Source: Methylibium sp964622685 | Lineage (GTDB): Bacteria; Pseudomonadota; Gammaproteobacteria; Burkholderiales; Burkholderiaceae_C | Assembly: GCA_964622685.1 (NCBI GenBank) | Contig: CAZUUU010000003.1 | Location: 1-64,000 of the forward strand | Direction of reading: 5' to 3' | Length of the DNA stretch: 64,000 nt | Part shown: one piece after another, positions 10,064-17,766 of the stretch | How the letters are laid out: each line of letters begins with the position of its first letter | Numbering within the stretch: the first letter of the stretch is position 1 | The notes under the pieces: model-generated | Database searches by the model: none | What the model saw: only the letters and a program-made list of their open reading frames with translations | What the model was told of the DNA's origin: nothing | Program-made: the position numbers and the translations under genes

Positions 10064-10525
10064 ACCTTCGTACAAGAGTGCAAGGCCGTTCGGTGCATAG
10101 AGCTCCCGAGGGCGAACGCCGACGCAGGTGGCAGGAACCAGGAACCTGTCGATGCCTTGTCGCGCGCTGTGCAGCGGCTCGTAGGCTCGCCCGAAGTGCG
10201 CCTCGTACCAGAGATGGACTCGAGCCTGGTTGGCTACCTCGATAGTCATCCCAAGGTCGCCCAGCACGCTGCTCACGTACGCCTGTACGCTCTGCTCACC
10301 CGCGGCGCTCGTATCCTCGGCGTCGAAGTAGAAGAGGTCGTAGTCCTTGATGCTTGTTTCGGGAGCGCGACCGTCTCGGATATTCCAGATCGTCTAGAAC
10401 AGGCAGCCGGCGACCAGCCATCCATCAGGCAACGACAACGCCGTCCGGCGATCGAGGATCGTCCGGTTAGGCCGGTTCGTGAGGATGTCAGCGAAGAAGC
10501 GCTCTTCCAGAGCGTCCAGAAAAGT
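10064..10525 (-). pseudogene. Broken nucleotidyltransferase (NTP_transf_6 / DUF925, COG3575)
   Basis: Reading the - strand from 10525 gives a typical member: FLDALEERFFADILTNRPN, LPDGWLVAGCLF, then an in-frame TAG (10394-10396), then TIWNIRDG, KDYDLFYFDAEDTS and VHLWYEAHFGRAYEPLHSA. It continues through FLVPATCVGVRP to LALLYEG. Intact relatives have Gln at the stop position, so this is a CAG to TAG change. Similarity ends at about 10064 and the last third is missing. The 5' side abuts the IS5 remnant at about 10550. The family has a nucleotidyltransferase fold with a KDxDLxYFD catalytic motif; the cellular role is unknown. Confidence 0.85.
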
Positions 10526-10550
10526 GGGTCCGTGAGGTGCGGCAGAAAGT

Positions 10551-10985
10551 TTAGCGAAGGACTTGACTCACCGTCGCCTCGGGACTTGCCGATGGCCTGC
10601 GAGTCGCTTCTTTTAGACGCACCGTGCCGTCGGGATGCACCTTGATGGTGGTGGAGTCCAGCGAAACCGCCTCGATGCGGATGCGCACGACTTGCGACTG
10701 CTGCAACTGCTCGAACACCCGATTGAGCACGCCCAGCTTGGACCAGCGGTTCATGCGCGTGCAGATCGTGTGCCAGTTGCCGAAACGCTTGGGCGGGCCG
10801 CGCCACTTGCAGCTGTGCTCGGCCACGTACAGGTTCGCATCGTGCCCGTTCAGGTTGCCCATGCTCACACTCCGGCACTGCGTGGGCAAGCAATGCTCGA
10901 TGGGAGCGAACTGTTCGTCGGTGATCTGCATCTCCGCCGTGTCGCTCGCTTCTCGGCATGAGCGCCAGCGGTGTCAACACGCCCT
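10551..10985 (-). mobile_element. Truncated IS5-family element with frameshifted transposase
   Basis: The - strand from ATG 10931 encodes an IS5/ISL2-type transposase N-terminus: MQITDEQFAPIEHCLP, CKWRGPPKRFGNWHTICTRMNRW, VSLDSTTIKVHPDG. After that point the family motif QAIGKSRGD continues only in another frame, so there is a frameshift, and the rest of the DDE domain is gone. Outside the start, 10955-10985 (GTGTTGACACC when read on -) could be the outer inverted repeat. It borders the broken nucleotidyltransferase gene and probably took part in its decay. Confidence 0.75.
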
Positions 10986-11031
10986 AGCAACCAAACGCAC
11001 CCCGTCACGCCGCCGTCACGCCGTGGTCACT

Positions 11032-11045
11032 TGTCGTCTAGATGA
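11032..11045. promoter_or_regulatory. candidate PhnF operator upstream of phnC
   Basis: TGTCGTCTAGATGA, centred on the palindrome TCTAGA. It matches 12 of 14 bases of the site between phnG and phnF (22857-22870), and GTCTAGAT resembles the GT-N-TA-N-AC core bound by HutC-type GntR repressors. It sits 33 bases before the phnC start codon. Confidence 0.65.
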
Positions 11046-11077
11046 TTCGGCAATCTGTTCAGGCGCAGGGGTGGCTC

Positions 11078-11923
11078 ATGAGCCAGACGGCGATCGACGT
11101 GCAGGGTCTGCACAAGAGCTTCGACGGCAAGCCGGCGCTGAAGGGTGTTTCCTTTGCGGTCTCACCCGGCGAGATGGTGGCGCTGCTCGGGGCTTCCGGC
11201 TCTGGGAAGTCGACCCTGCTGCGTCATCTCAGCGGACTGCATCGCGCGGACGCCGGCAGCGCCTCACGCGTCCATCTGCTGGGCCGTGAAGTCCAGGCGG
11301 GCGGCAGGCTGAGCCGCGACGTCCGCGCCGTGCGCGCCCGGGTGTCGATGATCTTCCAGCAGTTCAACCTGGTCGATCGCCTGCCGGTCATGACCAACGT
11401 GCTGGCCGGCGCGCTGCACCGCCTGCCGCTGTGGCGGGCGCTGCTCGGCTGCTTTCCGCCAACGGAACGGCAGCGCGCGCTCGACGCGCTGCGCAGCGTC
11501 GGCATCGAGGCCTGCGCCTGGCAGCGCGCCTCCACGCTGTCGGGTGGCCAGCAGCAGCGCGCTGCGATCTCGCGCGCGCTGGTGCAGGGCGCCGAGATCA
11601 TCCTCGCCGACGAGCCGATCGCCTCGCTCGACCCCGAGTCCAGCGCCCGCGTGATGAAGCTGTTGGCCCGCATCAACCGCGAGCGTGGCGTCACGGTGCT
11701 GGTCTCGCTGCATCAGGTCGACTATGCCTTCGCCTGCTGTCCTCGCACCGTGGCCCTGCGAGCCGGCGAGGTGGTCTATGACGGTCCAACCGCTGCGCTG
11801 ACCCCGGATCGCCTTCGCCAGCTCTACGGCAGTCAATTCGATGAGCTCGTGCGCCCGCCGTCCATTGAGGCGGACACGACGGAATCCTTGCCGGCACTGA
11901 CGCCGGCGCTGCGCGCGGCCTGA
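11078..11923 (+). CDS. phnC: Phosphonate ABC transporter ATP-binding protein
   Basis: Cytoplasmic ATPase of the phosphonate/phosphate-ester importer PhnCDE. The 281-residue protein has Walker A GASGSGKST (about 39-47), a Q-loop (FQQFN), the signature LSGGQQQRAAISRAL, Walker B IILADEPIASLDPE and the switch His in SLHQVDYA. The ATG at 11078 is chosen because the upstream in-frame ATG (11042) lies inside the putative PhnF operator. The family usually has about 260 residues; the extra length is a short acidic C-terminal tail. phnD follows 38 bases later. Confidence 0.95.
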   Translation: MSQTAIDVQGLHKSFDGKPALKGVSFAVSPGEMVALLGASGSGKSTLLRHLSGLHRADAGSASRVHLLGREVQAGGRLSRDVRAVRARVSMIFQQFNLVDRLPVMTNVLAGALHRLPLWRALLGCFPPTERQRALDALRSVGIEACAWQRASTLSGGQQQRAAISRALVQGAEIILADEPIASLDPESSARVMKLLARINRERGVTVLVSLHQVDYAFACCPRTVALRAGEVVYDGPTAALTPDRLRQLYGSQFDELVRPPSIEADTTESLPALTPALRAA

Positions 11924-11961
11924 GGCTCGCGCCCCCACCCTGCTGACCGAGGAGTCCCACC

Positions 11962-12948
11962 ATGCAACGTCGCACCACACTCGCCCTGCTCGCCACCACC
12001 GCGTCGCTGTGGCTGGCGGCCGCCACGCCCGCCGTCGCGCAGACGCGCGAGCTGAACTTCGGCTTCATCTCCACCGAGTCCTCGTCCAACCTCAAGACCG
12101 CCTGGCAACCGGTGCTCGACGACTTGCAGAAGGCCACTGGCCTGAAGGTCAACGCCTTCTTCGCGCCCGACTATGCCGGCGTCATCGAAGCCATGCGTTT
12201 CGGCAAGGTCCAGGTGGCCTGGATGGGCAACAAGTCGGCGATGGAGGCCGTCGATCGCGCCCAGGGCGAGGTCTTCGCCAAGGCCATCAACGCCGACGGC
12301 TCGCAGGGCTACTGGAGCCTGATGCTGGTGCATCGGGACAGCCCGATGAAGACGCTGGACGACGTGCTGAAGGCACGTGGCGAATTGACCCTGGGCATGG
12401 GCGACATCAACTCGACCAGCGGCACGCTGGTGCCGGGCTACTACGCCTTCGCGCAGAGCAAGGTCGACGCGGGCAAGGAGTTCAAGCGCGCCGTGCGGTC
12501 CAACCACGAGACCAACATCCTCGCGGTCGCCAACAAGCAAGTCGACGTGGCCACCGTGGCCAGCGACACCTTCGAGCGACTCAAGGCGCGCTCGCCCGAG
12601 AAGGTGGCCGAGCTGCGAGAGGTATGGCGCTCGCCGCTGATTGCCAGCGACCCGCTGCTGTGGCGCAAAGACCTGGACGTCGACATCAAGAAGAAGCTGC
12701 GCGACTTCCTGCTGGCCTACGGCCGCCAGGACGCACGCGAGAAGGAAGTGATGAAGGTGCTGACCTGGGCCGGCTTCACCGCATCGGACAACAGCCAGCT
12801 CGTGCCGATCCGCCAGCTCGCGCTGGCCGGCGAGCGCGCCAAGATCGAGGCCGATGCAGCCCTGTCGGCCGACGACAGGACCAAGCGTCTGGCTGACATC
12901 GACGCCAGGTTGGCCGAGCTGGGCAAGCAACTCGCGACGGCGAAGTAG
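11962..12948 (+). CDS. phnD: Phosphonate ABC transporter substrate-binding protein
   Basis: Periplasmic binding protein that delivers phosphonates to PhnE/PhnC. It has 328 residues with a signal peptide (about 1-26, ending PAVAQ) and the PhnD fold: LNFGFISTESSSNLKTAWQPVLDDLQKATGLKVNAFFAPDYAGVIEAMRFGKVQVAWMG near the N-terminus, and LTLGMGDINSTSGTLVPGYYAF. The GDINSTSG stretch is the part of the family that contacts the phosphonate group. GAGGAG lies 8 bases before the ATG. It is in one operon with phnC and phnE. Confidence 0.95.
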   Translation: MQRRTTLALLATTASLWLAAATPAVAQTRELNFGFISTESSSNLKTAWQPVLDDLQKATGLKVNAFFAPDYAGVIEAMRFGKVQVAWMGNKSAMEAVDRAQGEVFAKAINADGSQGYWSLMLVHRDSPMKTLDDVLKARGELTLGMGDINSTSGTLVPGYYAFAQSKVDAGKEFKRAVRSNHETNILAVANKQVDVATVASDTFERLKARSPEKVAELREVWRSPLIASDPLLWRKDLDVDIKKKLRDFLLAYGRQDAREKEVMKVLTWAGFTASDNSQLVPIRQLALAGERAKIEADAALSADDRTKRLADIDARLAELGKQLATAK

Positions 12949-12975
12949 CCAGCTCGCTCGAGGCGAAGGCGGGGC

Positions 12976-13791
12976 ATGGCAGCACGGCTGGACAGCGGCT
13001 CGGTTCCGGCGACCATCGAAGCCGCGGCCCTGCCGCCCAAGACGTCGCTCTGGGCGCTGGCGGGTTGGGGCCTGCTGCTGGCCGTGCTGGCCGGCAGCTG
13101 GCAGGGCGCCGACATGCGGCCTGCGGACCTGTGGCGCGACGCCGGCAACATGGCGCAGTACGCCAGCGGCTTCTTTCCACCGGACTTCCGCGAGGCGCGC
13201 TACTACCTCACCGAACTGGTCGTCACGTTGCAGATCGCGATCTGGGGCACAGCTCTGGCGATCATGTGTTCGGTACCGCTTGCCTTGCTCGCGTCGAGCA
13301 ATCTCACGCCGTGGTGGATCCATCAACCGGTGCGCCGCCTGCTGGACGCCTGCCGCTCCATCAACGAGATGGTGTTCGCATTGCTCTTCGTTGTCGCGGT
13401 CGGGCTGGGCCCGTTTGCCGGCGTGCTGGCCCTGTGGGTGCATACGACCGGCACGCTGGCCAAGCTGTTCTCGGAGGCAGTCGAAGCCATCGACCCGCAG
13501 CCGGTCGAAGGCATCCGTGCGGCCGGGGCTCACCCGCTGCTCGAGATCGTCTACGGCGTCATCCCGCAGGTGCTGCCGCTGTGGATCTCCTACACCTTGT
13601 ACCGCTTCGAGGCCAACGTGCGTTCGGCCTCGGTGGTGGGCATGGTCGGCGCCGGTGGCATCGGCATGGTGCTGTGGGAGGTCATCCGCGGCTTCCAGTA
13701 CGGCCAGACCGCAGCGGTGCTGCTGATGCTGGTGGTCAGCGTCTCGCTGATCGACGTGCTGTCGGCGCAGTTGCGCAAGCGCTTGATCTGA
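12976..13791 (+). CDS. phnE: Phosphonate ABC transporter permease
   Basis: Inner-membrane permease of the PhnCDE importer, 271 residues. A first membrane helix (about 25-43) precedes a binding-protein-dependent permease domain with further helices (TLQIAIWGTALAIMCSVPLALLA, MVFALLFVVAVGLGPFAGVLALWVHT, AAVLLMLVVSVSLIDVLSAQL). The EAA loop reads EAIDPQPVEGIRAAGAHPLLEIVYGVIPQV. Only one phnE is present, so the permease probably works as a homodimer. Gap to phnD 27 bases. Confidence 0.94.
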   Translation: MAARLDSGSVPATIEAAALPPKTSLWALAGWGLLLAVLAGSWQGADMRPADLWRDAGNMAQYASGFFPPDFREARYYLTELVVTLQIAIWGTALAIMCSVPLALLASSNLTPWWIHQPVRRLLDACRSINEMVFALLFVVAVGLGPFAGVLALWVHTTGTLAKLFSEAVEAIDPQPVEGIRAAGAHPLLEIVYGVIPQVLPLWISYTLYRFEANVRSASVVGMVGAGGIGMVLWEVIRGFQYGQTAAVLLMLVVSVSLIDVLSAQLRKRLI

Positions 13792-13813
13792 GCCGCGAGG
13801 CGGGCGACCGGCC

Positions 13814-14404
13814 GTGACTGCCGCCGACACCATTGCGCAGATCGAGGACCTGTTCGCCCGGTACGGCGAAAGCGTCTACGACGGTGCGCGCACCGAACCC
13901 GTCACGGCCCGAGCTCACGCCCTGCAGTGCGCCCACCTCGCCGAGGCGGGTGGCGCTGCCGCACCGCTCGTCGCAGCGGCGCTGCTGCACGACATCGGCC
14001 ACTTCCTGATGCCCGCGGACGGCTCTTGCGCGGCAGACGACGGGACCGACGACCGCCACGAGGCGCTGGGCGCCGCGTGGCTGCGCCTGTCCTTCCCGGC
14101 CGCTGTCACCGAGCCCATCCGCCTGCACGTGGATGCCAAACGCTATCTCGTCGCCGCAGACCCCGGCCATGTCGCGACGTTGAGCCCGGCATCGGTGCAC
14201 TCGCTCGCGTTGCAGGGGGGACCGATGGATGTCGAGCAACGGCGAGCGTTCGAGGCCAGGCCGTTCGCGGAGCAGGCTCTGAAGCTGCGGCGCTGGGACG
14301 AGGCGGCGAAGGAGCCGGCTCTCTTTTCAATCCTCAGTGGTGACGCGAGCGGGATCGAACAGTACCGTGAACTCCTGCGATCGGTGCTGGCGCGACGCAG
14401 CTAG
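13814..14404 (+). CDS. PhnZ-like HD-domain protein of phosphonate operons (TIGR03276 type)
   Basis: 196-residue HD-domain protein. PhnZ is a mixed-valent diiron oxygenase that cleaves the C-P bond of 2-amino-1-hydroxyethylphosphonate. All metal-ligand positions of PhnZ can be traced here: His35 (RAHALQCA), His59-Asp60 and His63 (LLHDIGH), His82 (DRHEALG), His105 (RLHVDAK) and Asp162 (RRWDEA). The substrate loop differs: Tyr22 and Glu28 are separated by a longer stretch (YDGARTEPVT) than the YxGE of PhnZ. Starts at GTG 13814, 22 bases after phnE. No PhnY-type oxygenase is in the window, so the substrate is open. Confidence 0.82.
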   Translation: MTAADTIAQIEDLFARYGESVYDGARTEPVTARAHALQCAHLAEAGGAAAPLVAAALLHDIGHFLMPADGSCAADDGTDDRHEALGAAWLRLSFPAAVTEPIRLHVDAKRYLVAADPGHVATLSPASVHSLALQGGPMDVEQRRAFEARPFAEQALKLRRWDEAAKEPALFSILSGDASGIEQYRELLRSVLARRS

Positions 14405-14432
14405 CGATCCCGGGGCCACTTACGATCGGTGA

Positions 14433-14450
14433 GGCGGCCAGCGGGCCGCC
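14433..14450. repeat. strong hairpin before the small membrane protein
   Basis: GGCGGCC and GGCCGCC form a perfect 7-base stem around AGCG. There is no T run, so it is not a classical terminator; it may mark the end of the phnCDE-HD transcript. Confidence 0.4.
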
Positions 14451-14472
14451 GCGCCATGTGACCGACCCCGGC

Positions 14473-14787
14473 ATGACAATCTCGCTCCCCTACCTGCTGG
14501 CCGCTGGAATCCTTGCCGCTCCGTTCGGCGCCTTTTTGCTGCTTGCGCAACTCCTCCGTCCGCACAAGCCCTCGTTGCTGGCAGGTCTCGGCGGCGCGTC
14601 TGCGTCGTGCCTTTTCCTCGGCTACATCCTCTGGTCAATCCAGCAAGACGTCATGGGTTGGCACAAGCCACTCGCGTGGTCCATGGCGTTCTTGGCTGGC
14701 TACGGAGCGCTCGCAGTCGTCCCGTGTGGCCGGCACCTCGTTCAGCTTCTGCGCAGCCGCGATGCAGCGGCAAGCCAGCAGCAGTAG
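14473..14787 (+). CDS. Small membrane protein, unknown function
   Basis: 104 residues with three likely membrane helices (LPYLLAAGILAAPFGAFLLLAQLL, SLLAGLGGASASCLFLGYILW, PLAWSMAFLAGYGALAVVPC). Family not recognised. A GTG at 14458 would give 109 residues; neither start has a good ribosome site. It converges with the dioxygenase gene, leaving a 2-base gap. Composition and hydrophobicity support a real gene. Confidence 0.5.
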   Translation: MTISLPYLLAAGILAAPFGAFLLLAQLLRPHKPSLLAGLGGASASCLFLGYILWSIQQDVMGWHKPLAWSMAFLAGYGALAVVPCGRHLVQLLRSRDAAASQQQ

Positions 14788-14789
14788 CG

Positions 14790-15482
14790 TCAGCCATCCT
14801 CTAGAACGATGTCCCAGATCGCGATCAATGACGAGGGTTCGAGACTTCCGGCCGCCGGGCGCAGTGGAACGATGAGGCGGTCCCGATGTACGCCGGCGGT
14901 CAGAAGGAAACGGTCGCTGTCATTCAGCGGTTCGCCGGCGAAGTAGAGTTGAGTCACCAGCCGGTTGTGCCTGCCGACCACGTCGAAGTGAATGTGGGGC
15001 GCTCGCATCGTGCCTGGCGAGTCTGGATAGGCTCCGGGCTTGATTGTCTTGAATCGATAGCGTCCTTCAGCGTCGGTCGAGAGGGCTGCGTAGCCATCGA
15101 AATGAGGATCCAGGGCGGCGGCACTGCGGTCGCTCGGGTGGGTGTAGCGACCCTGAGCATTGGCTTGCCAGATCTCGATGCCTGCGTTCTCGACGGGCAT
15201 GCCGCGTGAGTTGATCACTCGCCCCATGACCTCGATGACCTGCCCCGACGCCCGTCCGAGCCGACCGTGCACCTGCGTCAGGTCCGCATCCCGATCCAGT
15301 GGCTTCGCCACCGGATAGAAGGGGCCGAGAATCTGACTGGGTGTCCGGCGCAAGGCTTGCGACAAGGCCAGTCCAGCGTTCGTGGCCAGCGTCAGTGCGC
15401 TCGCTGCTGCGGTCACGCCAAGGACGCGGCGCCGCTGGTCTTTGCGCCGCTGCTCTGGTGCCGTCGTTGTTGCTTCTGACAC
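14790..15482 (-). CDS. Intradiol ring-cleavage dioxygenase-like protein with export signal
   Basis: 230 residues of the protocatechuate 3,4-dioxygenase beta-like family, which use Fe(III) to open catechol rings. The four iron ligands are identifiable: Tyr113 (GRYTHP), Tyr152 (PGAYPD), His163 and His165 (APHIHF). Residues 11-45 (QRRKDQRRRVLGVTAAASALTLA) form a Tat-like leader, so it is probably periplasmic or anchored, unlike the cytoplasmic catabolic enzymes. No aromatic-degradation genes are nearby. Substrate unknown. Confidence 0.82.
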   Translation of the reverse strand: MSEATTTAPEQRRKDQRRRVLGVTAAASALTLATNAGLALSQALRRTPSQILGPFYPVAKPLDRDADLTQVHGRLGRASGQVIEVMGRVINSRGMPVENAGIEIWQANAQGRYTHPSDRSAAALDPHFDGYAALSTDAEGRYRFKTIKPGAYPDSPGTMRAPHIHFDVVGRHNRLVTQLYFAGEPLNDSDRFLLTAGVHRDRLIVPLRPAAGSLEPSSLIAIWDIVLEDG

Positions 15483-15772
15483 GCGGGCTCCTGCAAGCTG
15501 CCGAGGGCAGGCACGATCGGGTCTCGATTATCGAAGCTTTCGCAGAGCGGCCAAGCCTTGCCGGCCGTCGTGTGCCAGCTGCTGCCGCGGGACCGAGCCC
15601 GCGCATCGGACCCGGACGGAGGCGGTGCAGGTGCCGCTGCGGGCGGCGGGTCTGCCCGAGGTGTCCTGGGTTGCTGCAGACAGCGCTTACGCTTCTGTCA
15701 CCTGGCGGTTCGGGACATGTCATTCACCCAACGAAGAATCAAACACCGTGCTTTCATGCCGAGGATTCCCTG

Positions 15773-16621
15773 ATGCGCCCACCCACCGATTCCGTGCCGC
15801 CCGATCGTCGCCGTCCGTCGAGGCGGGTTCTCGGCCGCGCCACGACGCTGGCGGCCGCTGCGGCGACGATGCTGACGGCAGGTGCTGCTCAGGCTCAGGC
15901 ACCCGCCCTGGTCGCGCTCGACTGGCAGCGTATCGAGAGCTTTGAGATCGCCCGCACCGAAACCACGATGGCCCAGTTCGCGCGCTTCGTCGCGGCGACC
16001 GGTCTGCGCACGCAGGCCGAACAGCAGGGGGGCGGCCAGGTCTACGAGAGCGGCTGGGTCGCGAAGCCCGGCTGGACCTGGCGCACGCCGTTCGGCGGCG
16101 GGTCGCCGGCGGTCGACGACCTGCCAGTAGTGCACGTGACGTTCGACGAGGCGAGCCGCTACTGCGCCTGGGTGGGCGCACGCTTGCCGACCGACGCCGA
16201 GTGGGTGAGCGCGGCCTACAAGGAGCAGCGCCCTTCGCCACCGCCGCCGTTCAAGGCTGGTCGCACCTACACCTTCCCGACCGGTGCCCGACCCGATGGT
16301 GCGCAGTGCCTGGGCGACTGCGGTCCGGCCGCGGCAGCACGCGCCCTGCGACCTGCCGAAAGACTGTGGCGTGGCGATGGTCCGGCTCGAGCAGGCACGA
16401 CGCCGGTCGGCGTCAATGGGCTGTACGACATGGGAGGCAACGTCTGGGAGTGGGTCGACGAGCCGCGCGGTGCCACCGGCGCCGAGGAGCGGAGAACGCG
16501 CGGCGGTTCCTGGTGGTATGGCGCCGCCCAGATGCGCGCCGAGCATCTCCAGAGCAAGCCGTCCAACACCGCGGTTGCGTACATCGGCTTTCGGTGCGCG
16601 CGCGACGTGCCGGCGCGCTGA
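15773..16621 (+). CDS. Exported SUMF1 / formylglycine-generating-enzyme-like protein
   Basis: 282 residues with a basic leader (RRRPSRRVLGRATTLAAAAATMLTAGAAQAQ) suggesting Tat or Sec export. The FGE-sulfatase fold is clear: FEIARTETTMAQFARFVAATG, PVVHVTFDEASRYCAWVGARLPTDAEW, TTPVGVNGLYDMGGNVWEWV, RTRGGSWWYG and IGFRCAR. True formylglycine-generating enzymes have two copper-binding Cys after GGSW; here the stretch is GGSWWYGAAQMR with none, so sulfatase activation is unlikely. Convergent with phnM, 2 bases apart. Confidence 0.82.
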   Translation: MRPPTDSVPPDRRRPSRRVLGRATTLAAAAATMLTAGAAQAQAPALVALDWQRIESFEIARTETTMAQFARFVAATGLRTQAEQQGGGQVYESGWVAKPGWTWRTPFGGGSPAVDDLPVVHVTFDEASRYCAWVGARLPTDAEWVSAAYKEQRPSPPPPFKAGRTYTFPTGARPDGAQCLGDCGPAAAARALRPAERLWRGDGPARAGTTPVGVNGLYDMGGNVWEWVDEPRGATGAEERRTRGGSWWYGAAQMRAEHLQSKPSNTAVAYIGFRCARDVPAR

Positions 16622-16623
16622 AC

Positions 16624-17766
16624 TCAGATCACGCGCCGTCCCTGGCGGTAGACCTCGCGCACTGCGGGCTCGCCGCCGATCATCCGAACGCGCACGAGGT
16701 CGGCCCGCAGGCCCGCTGCGATCTCGCCTCGGTCGTCCAGGCCGCAGGCCAGTGCGGGGCCACGGGCGACGATGTCGACCGCGTCGCTGAGCGAGAAGCC
16801 GGCATGCCGCTGCAGCAACCAAGCCGACTGCAGCAGGCTGGATGGCACGTAGTCGGACGAGAGGGCATTCAGCACGCCTTCGCGCGCCAGATCCAGCGCC
16901 GAGACATTGCCGGAATGCGAGCCGCCACGCACGACGTTGGGCGCACCGGCCACGGTGGACAAGCCCAGGGCCCTGGCGCGGCGTGCCGCCTCCAGCGTGG
17001 TGGGGAACTCGCTCATCGCTGCGCCCAGCGCGTGGGCTTCGTCGACGTGCGTGGCGGTGGTGTCGTCGTGGGTGGCGAGCGCGATCCGATGCTCGCGCGC
17101 GAAGTCCGCGAACCACCGGCGGTGCGGTTCGGCATAGCGTGCCTGCCGCTCCGGCGCGATGCGGACCTCCTCGCGGAACTTCTCGTCGCTCCAACCCTTC
17201 TTGCCGGTGTAGTAGGTGCGAGCGTGCTCCACGTCGCGCCACTGGCGCTGCCCCGGCGTGTGATCCATCAGCGACATCAGGCGCAGGCGGCGGTGGCCGA
17301 CGAAGGGTTCGAACAGCGCGCGGGCGTTGGGCGCCGGCAGCTCGCAGCGCACGTGGATCAGGTGGGCGGCGCGCAGCGCCCCGGCATGCTCGAGCGCGTC
17401 CAGCACCTTCAGCAATGAACTCTGATCGCGCGACCGGAAGCCCTCGTCGTAGGGATCGCCGACACCGATGGCATCGAAAACCGTGGTGATGCCGGCTGCA
17501 GCGATCTCGGCGTCATGCGCCTGCACGGCGCTCTGCATCGGGAAGTAGACCCTGGGCCGCGGCATCAGGTGCCGCTCGAGGTTGTCGGTGTGGATCTCGA
17601 CCAGGCCAGGCAGCAGCAGGTCGCCGTCGAGGTCGATCGCACCGAGTGCCGACGTCGCGCCGCCGTGGATCGCGGCAATGCGTCCGGCCTTCAACTGCAC
17701 GCTGCCGCGAACGATCTCGCCGCGCAGCACCAGGAGGGCGTTGGCGAGCACCACGTCAGCACTCAT
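16624..17766 (-). CDS. phnM: Triphosphoribosyl-alkylphosphonate pyrophosphohydrolase
   Basis: Amidohydrolase-fold enzyme of the C-P lyase pathway; removes pyrophosphate from ribose-1-phosphonate-5-triphosphate to give the PhnJ substrate. The 380-residue protein has the metal-binding EIHTDNLERH (PhnM form of HxH), FDAIGVGDPYDEGFRS, the region MDHTPGQRQWRDV, ALATHDDTTATHVDEA and the C-terminal LSSDYVPSSLLQSAWLL. The ATG at 17766 overlaps the phnL stop by 4 bases. Last gene of the phnG-M operon. Confidence 0.96.
   Translation of the reverse strand: MSADVVLANALLVLRGEIVRGSVQLKAGRIAAIHGGATSALGAIDLDGDLLLPGLVEIHTDNLERHLMPRPRVYFPMQSAVQAHDAEIAAAGITTVFDAIGVGDPYDEGFRSRDQSSLLKVLDALEHAGALRAAHLIHVRCELPAPNARALFEPFVGHRRLRLMSLMDHTPGQRQWRDVEHARTYYTGKKGWSDEKFREEVRIAPERQARYAEPHRRWFADFAREHRIALATHDDTTATHVDEAHALGAAMSEFPTTLEAARRARALGLSTVAGAPNVVRGGSHSGNVSALDLAREGVLNALSSDYVPSSLLQSAWLLQRHAGFSLSDAVDIVARGPALACGLDDRGEIAAGLRADLVRVRMIGGEPAVREVYRQGRRVI

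Noticed and set aside
11833..13833. Long open frame on - opposite phnD and phnE
   Set aside because: A shadow of GC-rich codons; the + strand genes are unambiguous phnD and phnE.
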